Below are positions 13,801 to 25,829 of a stretch of DNA of 64,000 nt, piece after piece; the stretch's first letter is position 1; the number at the start of each line of letters is the position of its first letter. Below the pieces are notes generated by a model. That model was given only the letters and a program-made list of their open reading frames with translations. It ran no database searches and was not told where the DNA came from. Origin of the DNA: Brachypodium distachyon (taxonomy: Eukaryota; Streptophyta; Magnoliopsida; Poales; Poaceae); contig NC_016134.3 of NCBI RefSeq assembly GCF_000005505.3, positions 41,230,150-41,294,149 on the forward strand. The letters are read 5' to 3'. A program made the translations under genes and the position numbers.

Positions 13801-14181
13801 ATCAAAATGTGATCTTGCCAATACATTCAATGTATTGATCCTAATGACTGTATCGTTTAATGATGCAGAAAGTTCTGACGAAGAGTGAGGGTACGTTTTG
13901 GTCTTTGGGTTACGAGCCTACAAATTCCAACATGTTACCACTGTGGTGTTGATGCGGCTCTTGTATCTTCGTTTTCCGTTATTGAACTTTTCGTTTTAAT
14001 TCCAGCTAACCATGTGGTTATGCGAGTTTGTAAGTACTCTTAAATTTTGGATATTTCGTTGTAACATTTGAGACTTTTGTTTTATGATATTACATGTTGA
14101 AACTGTGTGTGCTAGTGAATCGATTCAGAGACTAGCACTTAAGCACAGAGATCGAACCCTTTTATGGACGCGTTCGCTTCA
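10822..14181. mobile_element. Solo LTR of a long-LTR (probably Ty3/gypsy) retrotransposon
   Basis: The element begins TGTAACATCC at 10822 and ends CGCTTCA at 14181, so it has the canonical TG...CA termini. It is flanked by an exact 5-bp target duplication, AATCT (10817-10821 and 14182-14186). No internal gag/pol coding, primer-binding site or second LTR is present in its 3,360 bp, so this is a solo LTR left by recombination between the two LTRs. A GC-rich segment (about 11290-11990) lies in its first half. LTRs of this length occur in Tat/Ogre-related and RIRE-type gypsy families of grasses; the assignment is an inference. Confidence 0.85.
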
Positions 14182-14344
14182 AATCTAATATCTTCTACGA
14201 CCAGGATTATGTCAAACTAAGATCTATTCGCGATGTATTTCAAGTCCAATTGCTGCAGCAGTCGGAAATAAGTGTTTGTGTCCAATACGAATAGGCTTGA
14301 TTACATAGTAGTATTACGTAGTATTAGCAATTAGTGGGCTAAGA

Positions 14345-15718
14345 TCTACTATATCCGTATAGCCGCGCAGAAATCTGCATCAGTACTCAACTACTAATAC
14401 CTCGCTCTTGCCATTGCTTTACTCCAACTCCATTATCGATCGATCTGTAGCTAGCTAGCTAGCTTCAATTCAATTCTTCATTTTGCAACGAGTCGTACAT
14501 GCGTGCAAGAAGATGAATCAAGTAGGTATTTCCGCACAAGTCCTTGAAATTCAATCTACTTCAACTTCCGCACACGGAACTTCATCTTCAGGTAATCTCC
14601 TACATAACCTTTCTTCCGGTCAGATTTTTGATATCACTTCACACGATCCTACATTGCATAAAACCACATTGGTTTATTATTGTTTATCCCATATCTCTCT
14701 GAAGGTGTCAGTATAATCTTCTCTTTATATGTTAGTAATTTCATTTTATCATTATCAGTATTATCATTTTGAAATTTTCGTTATTTCAAATATTAAACTG
14801 TTCAGTAAATGACTTGATGCGGAGGTAGGGCCAATATGAAATCTATAGCCAAAAGGAAATGGATTTTAAAAAACAGAAATAGAAAAGGAAAAAACATGGA
14901 TTACAAGATAGATGCTTTGTGTATAAGATGTAAAGACATGGCTACAAAACACCTTAATCCGGCTTTAATATATCAAAGACCTCGCCAAATCCATGTATGC
15001 ACCAACAGCAGCACCACACGAAAACACCGGTCAGTAGCCGATCTACCATAGACGCACCCAATTTGATGACCACGGCCATAACTGCAACTGGACACCTGAA
15101 GTCTAAATGGATGATGGGCTCAATAGATACAAATTGTGCTAGAAAAAAGGAAATGCTCACTAGGCACCCATATAGAGATAATAATTAAGGATAAACAAAA
15201 TCTATAGGTCTCTAATCGATGTCTAAAACAAAACATTTTACATTATCTAAAATAAAAAATGCCATTCAAATTTAAATGCAAAAAAAAACATATCTTACAT
15301 GTACAACCTGAACACTTTTGTACTACAAACAATGTTAGTAAAATGGGTGTGAGTATACATCAGACGTCTAATTTTTAAGCAAAAGAATTAAATCTAAAAG
15401 TATTAAATCTCAGTCGACGTACAAGAGCTGTCGGATTAGTACCTAGATGATTTCCCTTTCCCTGCTCCCCTCTCTTCATTGTCGGTTCAGAATATTAAAG
15501 TGCAGACCAAATTCGATGGTTGAGCAATTGAGTAATCCTTAACTAAAAATCAGACCACTTGCGCATGGCGAAACCGTAATAAAAATAAACCTAACCTACA
15601 ATATAATGTGATATGAATTTAATCAATCAAATCATTCAGAACATTTCGTAAGCAATTAGAAAAATAAAAATACATTATACAAGTCTAACCGCGCAATCTG
15701 CGCGGGTCACCCCGCTAG
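14345..15718 (+). mobile_element. Non-autonomous Helitron
   Basis: The 3' terminus is clear: a GC-rich hairpin with stems CCGCGCA (15689-15695) and TGCGCGG (15699-15705), nine bases, then the terminal CTAG (15715-15718) followed by a host T. This is the hallmark Helitron end. The proposed 5' end is TCTACTATAT at 14345, preceded by an A, as expected for insertion between A and T. That 5' assignment is tentative. No Rep/helicase coding is seen. The interior (including a short open frame at 14483-14716) resembles nothing I recognise. Confidence 0.6.
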
Positions 15719-15956
15719 TTATATTACAAATGATCAATCAGAGCATAATGAGTCATAAGCCGTTTCATTATCTTTCCGTAAAGAACTATGGTGGACTAAA
15801 TGTGTCATTTGGATTGGATCAATACGAGGACTGACCTTTGCATTGCCATAATTCATTCTCCCGTGGTACAATCCTCTTCTTGCTAAAAGAAACTGCCCTA
15901 ACTCAGCTGGTCTGATTTCTTGTGGTAGAACCAACCCATCCAGTCTTTAGTATGTA

Positions 15957-16067
15957 ATCCCTCCTATCCTAAATTTGTTTCAAATTTGCCCAAATATGAA
16001 TGTATCTATTCATAAAAAATGTCTGAATATATGTAATATTCTGACAATAATTTAGGATCAGAGAGGT
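15957..16067. mobile_element. Degenerate Stowaway-like MITE
   Basis: Ends TCCCTCCTATCCTAAATTTG and TTTAGGATCAGAGAGGTAG are imperfect inverted repeats, and the interior carries the GTATCTATTCAT / ATGTAATATT core seen in the better-preserved copies of this window. It lies upstream of the 3' side of the kinase gene. Confidence 0.6.
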
Positions 16068-16696
16068 AGTAATAAACTTGACATGGATGCTCACATTTTA
16101 ACTGGATTTAAGCGGCCTGCGTGTTCGTGAGCGTAAAATGTTTATGAGCTTCTCCGTTTGTGTTTCTAAAGAAAACTTGAAAGAAAGGATTGTCGGAGAG
16201 CCGGAATCGGTAACTAACCGGGAGACTTTGCCTTCCATTAAAAAAAACATCAAAAAATTATATATTTCTCTGTCAAAATTTCACTCACGATCTTTATCTT
16301 ATCTTATAAGTACCTTTCAAGTTATGTGTACAGCAGGCAAGAAAGCATAAAAATAACGGACGGCACAGAGATGAGCTATATATATTTATGCCTTCCACCA
16401 TCTCTGCACATCTGCCAGCTGAATAATCGACACGATGCTGTATTCGAACAAGAGGATTGTACAAACACTCGATGCAAAGAAACAAAACTTTGCGGGCCAA
16501 AACGAACCGGCCAAAACGTCCCTCGATGATCTCTCCAGCCCTCACCAAAAACCACACTCACCCACCACCAATTTCATACTCTACTTTGCAATCTAATAAA
16601 CAACCAATGACCATGAATTTGCAACTTAATTCCATGCGACAATACGGTGGATTCGGCGATCCAGTGATGCATGCATGGATATATCGGTCGGATGGA

Positions 16697-18149
16697 TCAC
16701 CTCAGCGTGGTCAGCTTCCAGCTTCCCCTGTCCAGCGGCTCCGTGCTGCCCGTGACGTCGTCATGGTCCGTAGTCATCGTGATGTCCTCGCTGCACGCGG
16801 CGTCCTGCACGGGCACAATCTCCTTATTCCGCCTCTCGCCGCCGCCACTCCCGGCGAACCTGAGCATGTCGACGACCTCGGCCATGGTGGGCCGGCTCTC
16901 GCCGTTGCTCTGCGAGCAGAGCATGGCCGTCTCGACCACGGCGCGGAGCTGCGCGGCGTCGAACCGCCCGGCGAGCCTGGGGTCGGCGAGGCGCTCCCAC
17001 TTGCGGCGCTCCACGAGCGGCGCCGCCCACTGCACGATCTCCCGCTTCACCCCGCCGGGGAGCTTCTCCAGCGGGCGCCGCGCGCTGACGAGCTCCAGCA
17101 GCAGCACCCCGAAGCTGTACACGTCGCAGCTCTCGGAGACTTTCCCCCACATGGCGTATTCCGGGGCCAGGTAGCCCAGCGTGCCCTTCACCCGCGTCGT
17201 CAGGTGGGAGACGCCCTCCGGGATCAGCTTGGCGAAGCCGAAGTCGGCCACTTTCGGCACCAGGTCCGCGTCCAGCAGCACGTTGCTCGCCTTGATGTCA
17301 CGGTGGATTATGTGCGGGCTCGCCTCGTGGTGCAAGTACCTGCAGATATATGCACATTTTTCATTCGATTCTGTCATGGACGCATGGCAATTGGCAAGAC
17401 GATCAACATCTGGGATGGATGGATGGATGGCTTACGCGAGGCCCTGAGCGGCGCCGAGGGCGATGGAGAGACGGCGGGGCCAGTCGAGGGGGGGATGCTG
17501 CTGGGAGGCGGGGGTGCCGCGGTGAGGGTGGAGGTGGGTGAGGAGGCTGTGGTTGGGCATGTAGTCGTAGACGATGAGGCGCTCGTCGCCGCCGGCGTAG
17601 AAGCCGCGGAGGCTCAGCAGGTTCCGGTGCCGGACGCGGCCCAGGATCTCCACCTCGATCGCGAACTCCATCTCCGCCTTGGCCGTCATCGCCTTCAGCC
17701 GCTTCACCGCGATCTGAATTATCGATTAACGCATGTTAATTAAGCTCGATCGCATAGACAGAAGAAATCCAAATCAAGATTAACGCACCTCGACGCCCTT
17801 GGAGGTGCGGCCCCAGTAGACGGTGCCGAAGCCGCCCTCGCCGAGCTTGTTGCTATCGTTGAAGTTGTTGGTCGCCTGCAGGAGCTCCTTGAGCGTGTAC
17901 ATCTCCCACGGGTACTCCACGCCCCTCTTCCTGTTTCCCCTCGACGACCTCGACGGATTCCTGCATCCATCCACCAAAACTCACCTCAACCCAACCGATC
18001 TCACTCACAAGAGAATTAAACGTCCGTATTTGCATGGATGGAAGAACCGTCCGCGCGTGCATAGGCGTACTGTACCTCCGGCTACGGCTGGCGGCAGCCT
18101 CCGGCTCCGAGTCGCTGCCGGCGACGCAGCAGAGGCACTGGTTGATCAT
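16697..18149 (-). CDS. PTI1-like receptor-like cytoplasmic protein kinase (At3g15890-type)
   Basis: Four exons on the minus strand: 18149-18076, 17960-17789, 17713-17436, 17339-16697, all with GT/AG borders and consistent phases, giving 388 aa. The N-terminus MINQCLCC is cysteine-rich, as in membrane-anchored cytoplasmic kinases, and no signal peptide or transmembrane segment is visible. The kinase domain has the glycine loop [12 protein letters not shown] (64-75), the ATP lysine IAVK (K86), HRD (187-189, an RD kinase), DFG (207-209) and the APE-type block [11 protein letters not shown]. The sequence [18 protein letters not shown] before the kinase is typical of the PTI1-like At3g15890 group. 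Members phosphorylate Ser/Thr and act in signalling downstream of receptor kinases; the specific pathway here is unknown. An in-frame upstream ATG at 18182 would add 11 residues; I prefer MINQ because the cysteine motif then sits at the N-terminus. The open frame is intact. Confidence 0.9.
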
Positions 18150-18435
18150 TGCTCCAGAATTCAGGCCGATCGATCCGGGCAAGAGTTACGACGGAGACGA
18201 ATTGAGTGTGGATGTGGATGCAGGTGAGAAACCAAGGCTGGGAGATAGGAATGTTCCCAGCAGGGCTAAGCTTTGCTAGCTTCTTGTTTGTTTCTCCGGG
18301 TACATACAAGATTGTCCTCCTCGTGTTTGCCTCTCCTTGGAGACTTCACTCTCAGATGACTACTCTATAAAGTTTCTGACGCCCTGCCTGATGTACATGT
18401 GGCGCCGTGGCCTTGATGAGAAGAACTAGAAGGGC

Positions 18436-18448
18436 CTTTTATAAACGT
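18436..18448 (-). promoter_or_regulatory. Candidate TATA box of the PTI1-like kinase gene
   Basis: On the minus strand the sequence reads CGTTTATAAAAGG, a good TATA match about 290 bp upstream of the chosen start codon. The long leader it implies is unconfirmed. Confidence 0.4.
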
Positions 18449-18449
18449 G

Positions 18450-20005
18450 CACACTCAAACAAAAACTATTGTACAATTCTCCCGGACGAGTTGATTACAT
18501 GGCACATACTTAGCATGGGTCCACATGGCTGCGTAAGGGCTGGCGACCAGGTCCGGGATGGACTCAGTTTCAGTTAGTGTGCTCCATTCTCTTGGACAGA
18601 GCAGAGGCAAACAGGTACGAGAGGGATCTGTTCAAACAGCACCTGGATTCCTTTGTTTTTATCTTGCAAAAGCCGGCCACTTCCGCTTCTTGTTTAATTT
18701 CCAAGTCAGTCAAGAAGTGCTCGAGCGCATGCAACCTGCAGGCTCCGGGATTAAGATTTAAAAACAGAGGAATACCTAACGGAGTACCGAATCAGCTAGC
18801 GACCAGGTGCCGTTTCCATTTGTTAATGGCTACATGCCGTCACCTAGATACGATGGTCTATTAGCGGCACGAAAGGGCTAGTCATCGTCTAAACCAAACG
18901 TGTTGCCACGGCCTTTTAATTTTTTTCGTTTTCACGTGTAAACATAATGTCCATGAAAATTTATGTATACACAGAATACAACCACATAATTTGATTCAGT
19001 TGAACTGGAATTTGACAAATCAAAATTTCTTTTTCCGTAGCAGCTCAGGTGTTGCTACGGCAAATTGTAAAAAAACAATTAACATGAACATCTACGGTTG
19101 AGGAGCACAACTGCATAATTACAAAGATATTTAACGCATTAATCACACATTCCTTATCAGATCGAATGGCCTATACTCTGCATTCTTCTTATCTTAACAC
19201 AAAAGAAAACACTATTTTATCTTAAAATCAAAACACATCTGGTTGGTGCCCACAAAAAAACAAAGCCTAATCAAACCACATCGGGTTGATCCACATACAA
19301 CACGGAAAAGTAGAACACCCAAATCAAACCCAGTAGCAGCAGGGTAGCGGAGATCTCCGGCAAAACCAGATCCCAGCTATGGTGTGTATGCTAATCCTAC
19401 CAACCCTGGCGTATGTACGTGTGTAGGATGCCTCTGTTGTATCCAAGTGGATGAATCGATGAGCAAAGCGGCGAGGGCGAGAGCAGGTAGCTACGGGACA
19501 CGCGATTTGACGGAGATTCATCCCCCAATGCAGCCGCGGCCGCCACGAATCGAGAGGTTGTAGCTGGATGCTTAAGGCTGGAGAGGAGGCCGGCGAGCAG
19601 AGCAGAGTACCGGGGAGGAACGGTTGCGTGGTTGGGTGGACAGGTAGGACAAGAAGAGGGGACGAGAGCGAGAGGGATATGGTTCGAGGAAGCCCGCAAC
19701 GGCTAGGGTTCGGGGGTCAGACGGATGTTTTTCGGAACCGGAGATGTGCGGTGGCATATTGAGCGTAATTTTAATGAAATGACGTATCGTGATCCACCAA
19801 CCGGAGTCCTCGAAAAAAAAAACTAAATAAGTCTGCAGGCACCGAGCGCCGGTTTGCAAGGCACCATATCTTCAAGACTCGTCACAAGTTACAAACCGGC
19901 GCCAATCCCAATTACAACTCCGACTCGAAATCGTTTTCTGAACAATCTCACGCGGCAATGCGTATATTTGCATCAGCCAAGCACTTGGGTTTAGGTTGAC
20001 GCGCA
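18450..20005. other. Intergenic region between the kinase and F-box genes
   Basis: No open frame with family similarity and no transposon termini that I could define. Sequence directly before 20006 is likely the F-box gene's leader and promoter. Confidence 0.45.
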
Positions 20006-20998
20006 ATGCCGGCTCCTCATGTTTCTAAGAAGCAAAAAACGGCAGGCGATGCCGCCACCGCCGTCGCCGCGCACTTCCCGCGGGACGTCCTCGCCTGCGT
20101 CCTTCAACGCCTCCCGGCTAGCGACCTCCGCCGCTTCCGTCGCGTCTCCAAGGAATGGCGCGAGATCATCTCCGACCACGCCTTCATCGCCGCGTACATG
20201 GGGGCCCACGGGCCTCGGCGGGCCTCGACCCACACCGTCGTCTTCTTTCAGGGCCCTGGAGCCCAAGAGCTGTCCAACGGCGTCGGCTTCCTCTTCGACG
20301 AGCAGTGGAGACTCGCGGCCAGGTTCACGGCCGGCGAGACGGACGCCATGATCGGCACGTGCAACGGCCTGCTCTGCTTCCTCGATTTCCCCAAGGGCGT
20401 CATCAGGGTCGTCGAGCCCTTCACCGGCGACTCGATCGCCGTGCCGCTGCCGTCCGCCGGCGCGTCCAGGACCCGCGCGTACTGCTTCGGCTTCGACGCC
20501 ACGGCGAGGCGATTCAAGATCGTCCACGGCTGTTTCGAAGCGAAGGTCGTTTACGACGGCTACTTCTTTCTCCCGAGCATTGGCAGCCCGGCGGAGCAAG
20601 AGCTGCGCGTGTTCACGGTCGGAGAAGACAAAGGCTGGAGGACAGTGCGCATACGCAGTGCCGCGCACGGCGTGTTCTACGGGGACCCGGCGTGCGACGG
20701 CGGGGCCGCGTACTGGTACAGCCAAGGGATGAACGGGATCTTCCGGTGCGCGCGGTTCGATCTGGGGACGGAGAAGATCAGGTCGGTCCGTGGCCGGCTG
20801 GTCGACGGCCATGGCCACATATCCTGCCGGCATGCGCGGTGGTTGCCGCCGTCGTTAGAGATGTGCGTCATCGGAGTCAGGTGGTTCGGCGAGTGGGAGC
20901 ACGGCTGCTGGGCGGACAGCATCGACGCTGTGGCGCACGAGACCTACGCCGTGGCGATGCCCAAGGGGCGGCGCCTCCCGGGGCCGCACGCGCTGTAA
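20006..20998 (+). CDS. F-box protein, C-terminally shortened
   Basis: A single-exon open frame of 330 aa. Residues about 23-67 form the F-box (HFPRDVLACVLQRLPASDL, then RRFRRVSKEWREII), which binds SKP1 in SCF ubiquitin ligases. The rest (for example IGTCNGLLCF and VVEPFTGDSIAVPLP) resembles the F-box-associated beta-propeller-like region of plant F-box proteins and would bind the substrate, which is unknown. The start ATG follows an AT-rich leader and precedes a basic, Ala-rich N-terminus. The frame stops at TAA (20996-20998), but coding-like sequence continues directly downstream (next entry), so this copy is either truncated or a recent pseudogene. This large family is known for rapid birth and death. 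Confidence 0.82.
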   Translation: MPAPHVSKKQKTAGDAATAVAAHFPRDVLACVLQRLPASDLRRFRRVSKEWREIISDHAFIAAYMGAHGPRRASTHTVVFFQGPGAQELSNGVGFLFDEQWRLAARFTAGETDAMIGTCNGLLCFLDFPKGVIRVVEPFTGDSIAVPLPSAGASRTRAYCFGFDATARRFKIVHGCFEAKVVYDGYFFLPSIGSPAEQELRVFTVGEDKGWRTVRIRSAAHGVFYGDPACDGGAAYWYSQGMNGIFRCARFDLGTEKIRSVRGRLVDGHGHISCRHARWLPPSLEMCVIGVRWFGEWEHGCWADSIDAVAHETYAVAMPKGRRLPGPHAL

Positions 20999-21260
20999 CG
21001 GGGGCACCTGCTGCTGCAGGAGGAGGATGGGACTCTGAACAGTGATGATTGAGATAGATACCATGGAGGTGGAGGAGGAGCCCACCGTGATGTACCGGTT
21101 CGGTCCGGTTAGCCGGCGGGGAAAGGTCCCGGTGGTGGTAGGACGTTTTCCACACAAAGAGCATGATGTAAGCACATTTGCCTACGTTCCGACGGTGTCT
21201 CCGGCTCCCTTCGCGCTTTACTTGGGCACGCCTCTTGTGGATCTGCAAACCAACGGTTGA
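20999..21260 (+). pseudogene. Detached C-terminus of the F-box gene
   Basis: Right after the TAA the same frame reads RGHLLLQEEDGTLNSDD and meets a TGA. A different frame then carries IDTMEVEEEPTVMYRFGPVS through a basic stretch to FPHKEHDVSTFAYVPTVSPAPFALYLGTPLVDLQTNG, ending at 21260. The two pieces look like one ancestral C-terminal region split by a nonsense codon and a one-base-type frame change near 21045. A small retained intron could also be argued (a GTAACG lies at the stop), but it would be under 60 bp. The loss of frame is seen; the claim that it was once joined is inferred. Confidence 0.55.
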
Positions 21261-21772
21261 TTTGTATCCCTTGTTTCCAATCAATTCCATTTCTCTATCA
21301 TTGATTCGTTATGAGCTTTTAATACATCTAGTTCATGATCAGATGTCCCCTTCTACAATCTCCAACAATTACGAAATAATTTGAGAGTCCAAAAATGAAA
21401 AGCTGAAATCAGCGGTTCATTGTATCTCTATTCAGTTTATCATTTCCACCTTCATCTGATGCACTGATAGATTTAATGCTTACAATAACAATTACTATTT
21501 GAAATACTGCTACTGCTAAGTAAGACGGCAGCACCAACTCTGAGCATATGCTTAACAGTTTGTCATGACAATTTTGTTGGGGAAATAGAACTGCACACTG
21601 GTTGAACAACGAACTCTTAAGACTATAATACATCTTTCATGAAAGCATCCATCGGCGTATTCAATCAATAGCTCCAGCTAAACTTACTTTGCTCTAAGTA
21701 AATATCTCAAGCAGAATGGGGCACTTCTGTTCCAGCTGGGTGACCCTTTCTGGCATCTTTACATTTTTTTTT
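21261..21772. other. Convergent intergenic region / 3' UTRs
   Basis: AT-rich sequence between the 3' ends of the F-box gene (plus) and the GAUT1 gene (minus). Probably both 3' UTRs; nothing else is seen. Confidence 0.5.
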
Positions 21773-24700
21773 CTACTCACTCAAGTTGCATCCGCGGATA
21801 TAAGGATGATCATACTTTATATACCTTGTCCAATAGGGTCGGTACTTAGTCATTGCCAGCTCCAACCATGGCTTCATGTTCCCATTGTAATGAACGACAG
21901 CAGCATTGTCTATCTCTGAGCGGTCTATGCTTGGATTGTATCCTAATCCAAGGACATGCCACGATTTATCAAGCGGATGTGTCAGCTTGTAGAACGTCAT
22001 GAGGCCAGGTGGAAGTGTCCCAAGCTTCCAAAGAACCCTGTCTTCGTTCTAGCAGAAGAGAACATTAAGATAATGAGGGACATGATGTGTTCAAACAATA
22101 AACAATGAAATCCAATTATGATAGTAATAATCTCACCATGTTTTGCCACCTGTGGTAGATCCCGGTAATATCTTTGTTCTTCCACTGCTTCAGATCAAAG
22201 ATGTTCATCCCATATGCCCAGCCACAAGCATTAGGATCAAAGTTCCGAGCAATATGTGGATTTGAAAAATTAAGATATTTATCAAACCGGTGGAAACTCT
22301 CTCCACAGGTCTCCACAGCCCCATTGACCTTTCCATTTAGATCAACATCCCATAATCCTGTCAGATCTTTCTGCACAACTATGTCATCATCGAGGAAAAG
22401 TATCTTATCCAACTTTGGATAGATCTGTGGGAGATAAAATCTCAAGTGGTTTAGCATGGATAGGTACTTGGGATTACGGTACTTTAGGTTTGAAGAACCT
22501 GCTGAAAGAGTGGTGGGGCGATCAGCCTTAAAATAATACTCTTTCATGGCAGCAGACTCCAGTTGTCGTAAAACAGGACAGTATGATGAGTTCAACCATT
22601 TAAATTCATCCACATTCTCAACATGGATGGTGGCCTTGCCAGGTGGGTTCAGCAAAAACCACATGTTCATGGCCCCAAAGTTCAACTTATCAGTCACGAG
22701 ATGGAAAACATGTTTCTCTGGCTCCTGAAAAAGATATTCCCTCATTACTATCGGAAGCAACTATCATACCGGAGTGCATAAATTGAAAAGGAATCATCAA
22801 AATACCTTAGCATTCATGATGGTTGAGTTCACAACAACGGAGGCAGCCAAGACGTTGTCAGAGAAAAGTGCATAGTGGTAGAGCTCTGGATTTTCCAAGT
22901 TCTCACCCCTCGGAAACTTCCGTTTCTCCAGAGGAAGGAGATAGTAATCTATTGTTAAGCGCATAGACAAGCAGTGAATGCTGTTCGGAATTGTCTTTGC
23001 AGCCAACTGGCTAAGAAATGTACTCTGCTTCTTCAAGCTCCTGACCTGTTCGTCTGCAGACTGAAGCATTGCTCTTAGTCTCTGAGTGATCACCTTACAA
23101 TCATACACTTCTTCTCTAGCCTTAGATAGGACTTGACCCATTGCTGTGATTTTCTCAGGTGCACTGTAAAGTAGTATATTTGTGAAAAATATGAGAACAG
23201 CTTAACTTGGGTAAAAAATATGCAAAAATGGATGCACACTCAGCACACCTGCGATGGAGGTCGGTGTCAGCAGTAGCCTCTCCGACAGCCCGCTGGCTTT
23301 CCTTGATTCTGCCCTGCAGATCTTGATAAAGATCAGGCTTGTTCTTTGATTTTGCAAGCACAGAATAAACACGAGCCATAATAATTTGGTCCCTTATCAA
23401 CCTAACTGACGTGTCTGAGTTCTCATTCTCATTCTCTTTTCTCCATATGCTGTATTTTCCAAGGACCGCAGAATCGACAGCCTTTGTTCGCTCAATAGCC
23501 GCATTCTCCAGCTTAACATGTGCTTCATCATCTTTCCGTACCAAATCCATTGCCCTCTGTTCTCGCCTTTTCTCCCTTAGTTTCTATAGCAACCAAAAAT
23601 AGTACCAAGAGAAGTACGAGGTCATACAAAAGAAATGCATATCAACAGACACACGAACACAGCGATACATATACAAGAAGGCCAGTTACTTACCCTTCGA
23701 GCTATTTTTACTGCTGTGTCAACTTGATGTTCACCTGCATAGAAAGTAATTTCACTCTATTTTGCCTAATCAAATTATGTAAATGTAACTAAAAACATGA
23801 TTATTTCTATACCAGAATCATTCTTGGGTGCTTTATCTGTTAGAGGTAAATCGTGTTCTGAAGAACTGTTTTGAGCTTTAGTCTTGTCATCAACATTCAA
23901 ACTAACATTCATCTTGCCATTGATTAGATCATCAGTTTTCCAAGAGGGAGATGCATGATTTCTAAAAAAATCAAGACTCAAAGTGCCCGTTTCTTGTTGA
24001 CTGGCAACTATAGCATCAATCACCTGAAGACCAAGAAAATGCATTTACATTACAGCAAAATCGAAGAAACTTCAAACATGCACAAATGTTTCCTGTGTGA
24101 ACAGCATCACCATCCATGAAAGCGAAACTGAATAATCATGACATCCATACTTAATTACAGACTGAATTAACTCCTGGCAGGCAGGAACAACAAGGATAGG
24201 GCATGGAAGATGTCAATACATGGGGATAAAGACAATCTAAATTAAGCATGTCTAACGAAAAGTATAAAACTGAAGATGGCAATTTACGCCAATACTATGC
24301 CGCATAACCAATACTCCCTCCGTCCCATATTAACTGACTCAAATTTGCCCCAAATATGGATGTATCTATACCCAAAAAGCGTCTAGATACATGTAATATT
24401 TCGTCACTTAATATGGGACGGAGGGAGTAGCAAATAGCGAACAATGACTGCAAGATTTCTGACCTCCTTAGACAAGATAGATTTCAGATTGTTTGTCCCC
24501 AGCTGCTCTTGCGAAACTGTTTCCTGCAAAGTAGATTTTAAATGTTAGACAAATCTAAAAGTAAGGCCTGAGAAGAAATTGACTCCCTTTTAGAATGGTA
24601 ATACCTGATTGTCATCCATACCCTTAGGATCTGCAGATAAACAAAGTGTGCCATTACTTATATATCTCAAGCTCATTAAAGCCTAAAAAAATAAAATCTA

Positions 24701-25493
24701 GTTTTGGTCGATGATAAAGCCATAGCAAGCTCATCATGCATAAGAGAACTTATCCTTTACTCCACCTCATTGTTCTGCTTGCACAGATGATAGTAGGTTT
24801 GACTTGTTATATCACTAGAACAATGTCATCCTTATGCATTTTGGCTTCTCTTAACAGCAGCCACTTACATATAGCCTAGAAACGCATAAGAACTGACACA
24901 GAGAGAGCAATGGGAGAACCATATCCAGATCACTTGGATAAGAACGTCCACCTGCCTCCCTCAAACTCATAATCCTTCCAAATTCCATTGAACACCTGTT
25001 GGTTTTACAACGGAACAACGCGTCGCAGCTACAAGCCTACAACTCCCATCCAACCCTAGCCAGTACCTCCAGCACCTCAATCTCTTAATAACGATCCTCG
25101 ATCACTCAAATCAATATAAACAGATTCCACTCACACAGTACCCTCGTCAAAATTAAACCCGAGAAACGCTTCAAACTGCAGTCTGGAGAAAAAATCGAGC
25201 GAGGATGAACCTAACCTAGCCACCTAGGTGCTACTAGTCGCGCAACGGGGACCCGAAATTAAGAATCGATGGCACCGGCACATCACTGATAAGGAAAGGA
25301 GGCGGGACGGACCGGAGGCCACGTGGACCTGGACGCCGCTGCGAGCGACGAAGAAGATCGACGGCGCGACCACGAAGAGGAACACGAGGACAACCACAGG
25401 CGGCAGCACGCGGGAGCCGGCGCCGGAGCCGCGCCTCGGTCCGCCAGCGCCAGAGCCAGAGGAGGAGTACGGGAGCCGTTTCGGGGTCGACAT
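21773..25493 (-). CDS. GAUT1: Galacturonosyltransferase 1 (homogalacturonan alpha-1,4-GalA transferase, GT8)
   Basis: Nine exons on the minus strand: 25493-25313, 24630-24605, 24523-24464, 24023-23813, 23734-23694, 23583-23249, 23163-22806, 22724-22137, 22048-21773. All have GT/AG borders and compatible phases, giving 691 aa against 673 aa for Arabidopsis GAUT1. The enzyme adds galacturonic acid from UDP-GalA to homogalacturonan, the main pectin backbone, in the Golgi; in Arabidopsis it is anchored through GAUT7. A hydrophobic segment (about residues 30-49) gives the type II membrane topology. The family blocks KLENAAIERTKAVDSAVLGKYSIW, KKQSTFLSQLAAKTIPN, the LDDD metal-binding motif (about 515-518) and HYNGNMKPW (about 653-661) are all present. 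Similarity over the whole length, including the N-terminal region, points to GAUT1 rather than GAUT3/4. One exon is only 26 bp. A Stowaway MITE lies in the third intron. The frame is intact. Confidence 0.95.
24314..24427. mobile_element. Stowaway MITE in a GAUT1 intron
   Basis: Perfect-looking terminal inverted repeats CTCCCTCCGTCCCATATTAA / TTAATATGGGACGGAGGGAG with TA target duplications at 24312-24313 and 24428-24429. It lies within the intron between the GAUT1 exons at 24023 and 24464 and contains the ATGGATGTATCTAT and CTAGATACATGTAATATTTC core motifs. Confidence 0.95.
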
Positions 25494-25813
25494 CTCCGGA
25501 AAGGCGTGGGGCCGGATCCTGGCCCGATCCGGTTGGAATGCCGCCGCGGCGAGGGGCTCGCCGGAGGGCGCGTCCGTGCGAGACTGTGGGGAGTGAGTGG
25601 CGTGGCGTGGGGAAAGGGCAGGAAACCCGATGCCAAATCAAAGGGATCGTGTCTCGCGTGACTTATCGTTATGATTCCTGGGCCGTGATTCTTTTTTTCT
25701 TTCAATAATGGGACCTAATAGATGCCCACGGCCCACAGGAACGCACGGGCCAGTTAGCGCCTCATGGTCATGGCCTCAAACGAACTTAAGGCCACCACGG
25801 TCGGGCCCATGAG
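25494..25813. promoter_or_regulatory. GAUT1 leader and upstream region
   Basis: GC-rich sequence to about 25640 is probably the 5' UTR and core promoter of GAUT1. No clear TATA box was found. The unique sequence ends at the left border of the tandem duplication near 25814. Confidence 0.4.
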
Positions 25814-25829
25814 CGCGTGTTTCTGGTTA

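Noticed and set aside
10822..14181. Complete LTR retrotransposon
   Set aside because: Only one LTR is present between the target duplications; no internal domain was found.
16457..17743. 428-codon plus-strand frame over the kinase gene
   Set aside because: It is the antisense shadow of the PTI1-like kinase exons and crosses its introns.
20155..21045. Second long plus-strand frame overlapping the F-box gene
   Set aside because: Arg-rich out-of-frame reading of the F-box coding sequence.
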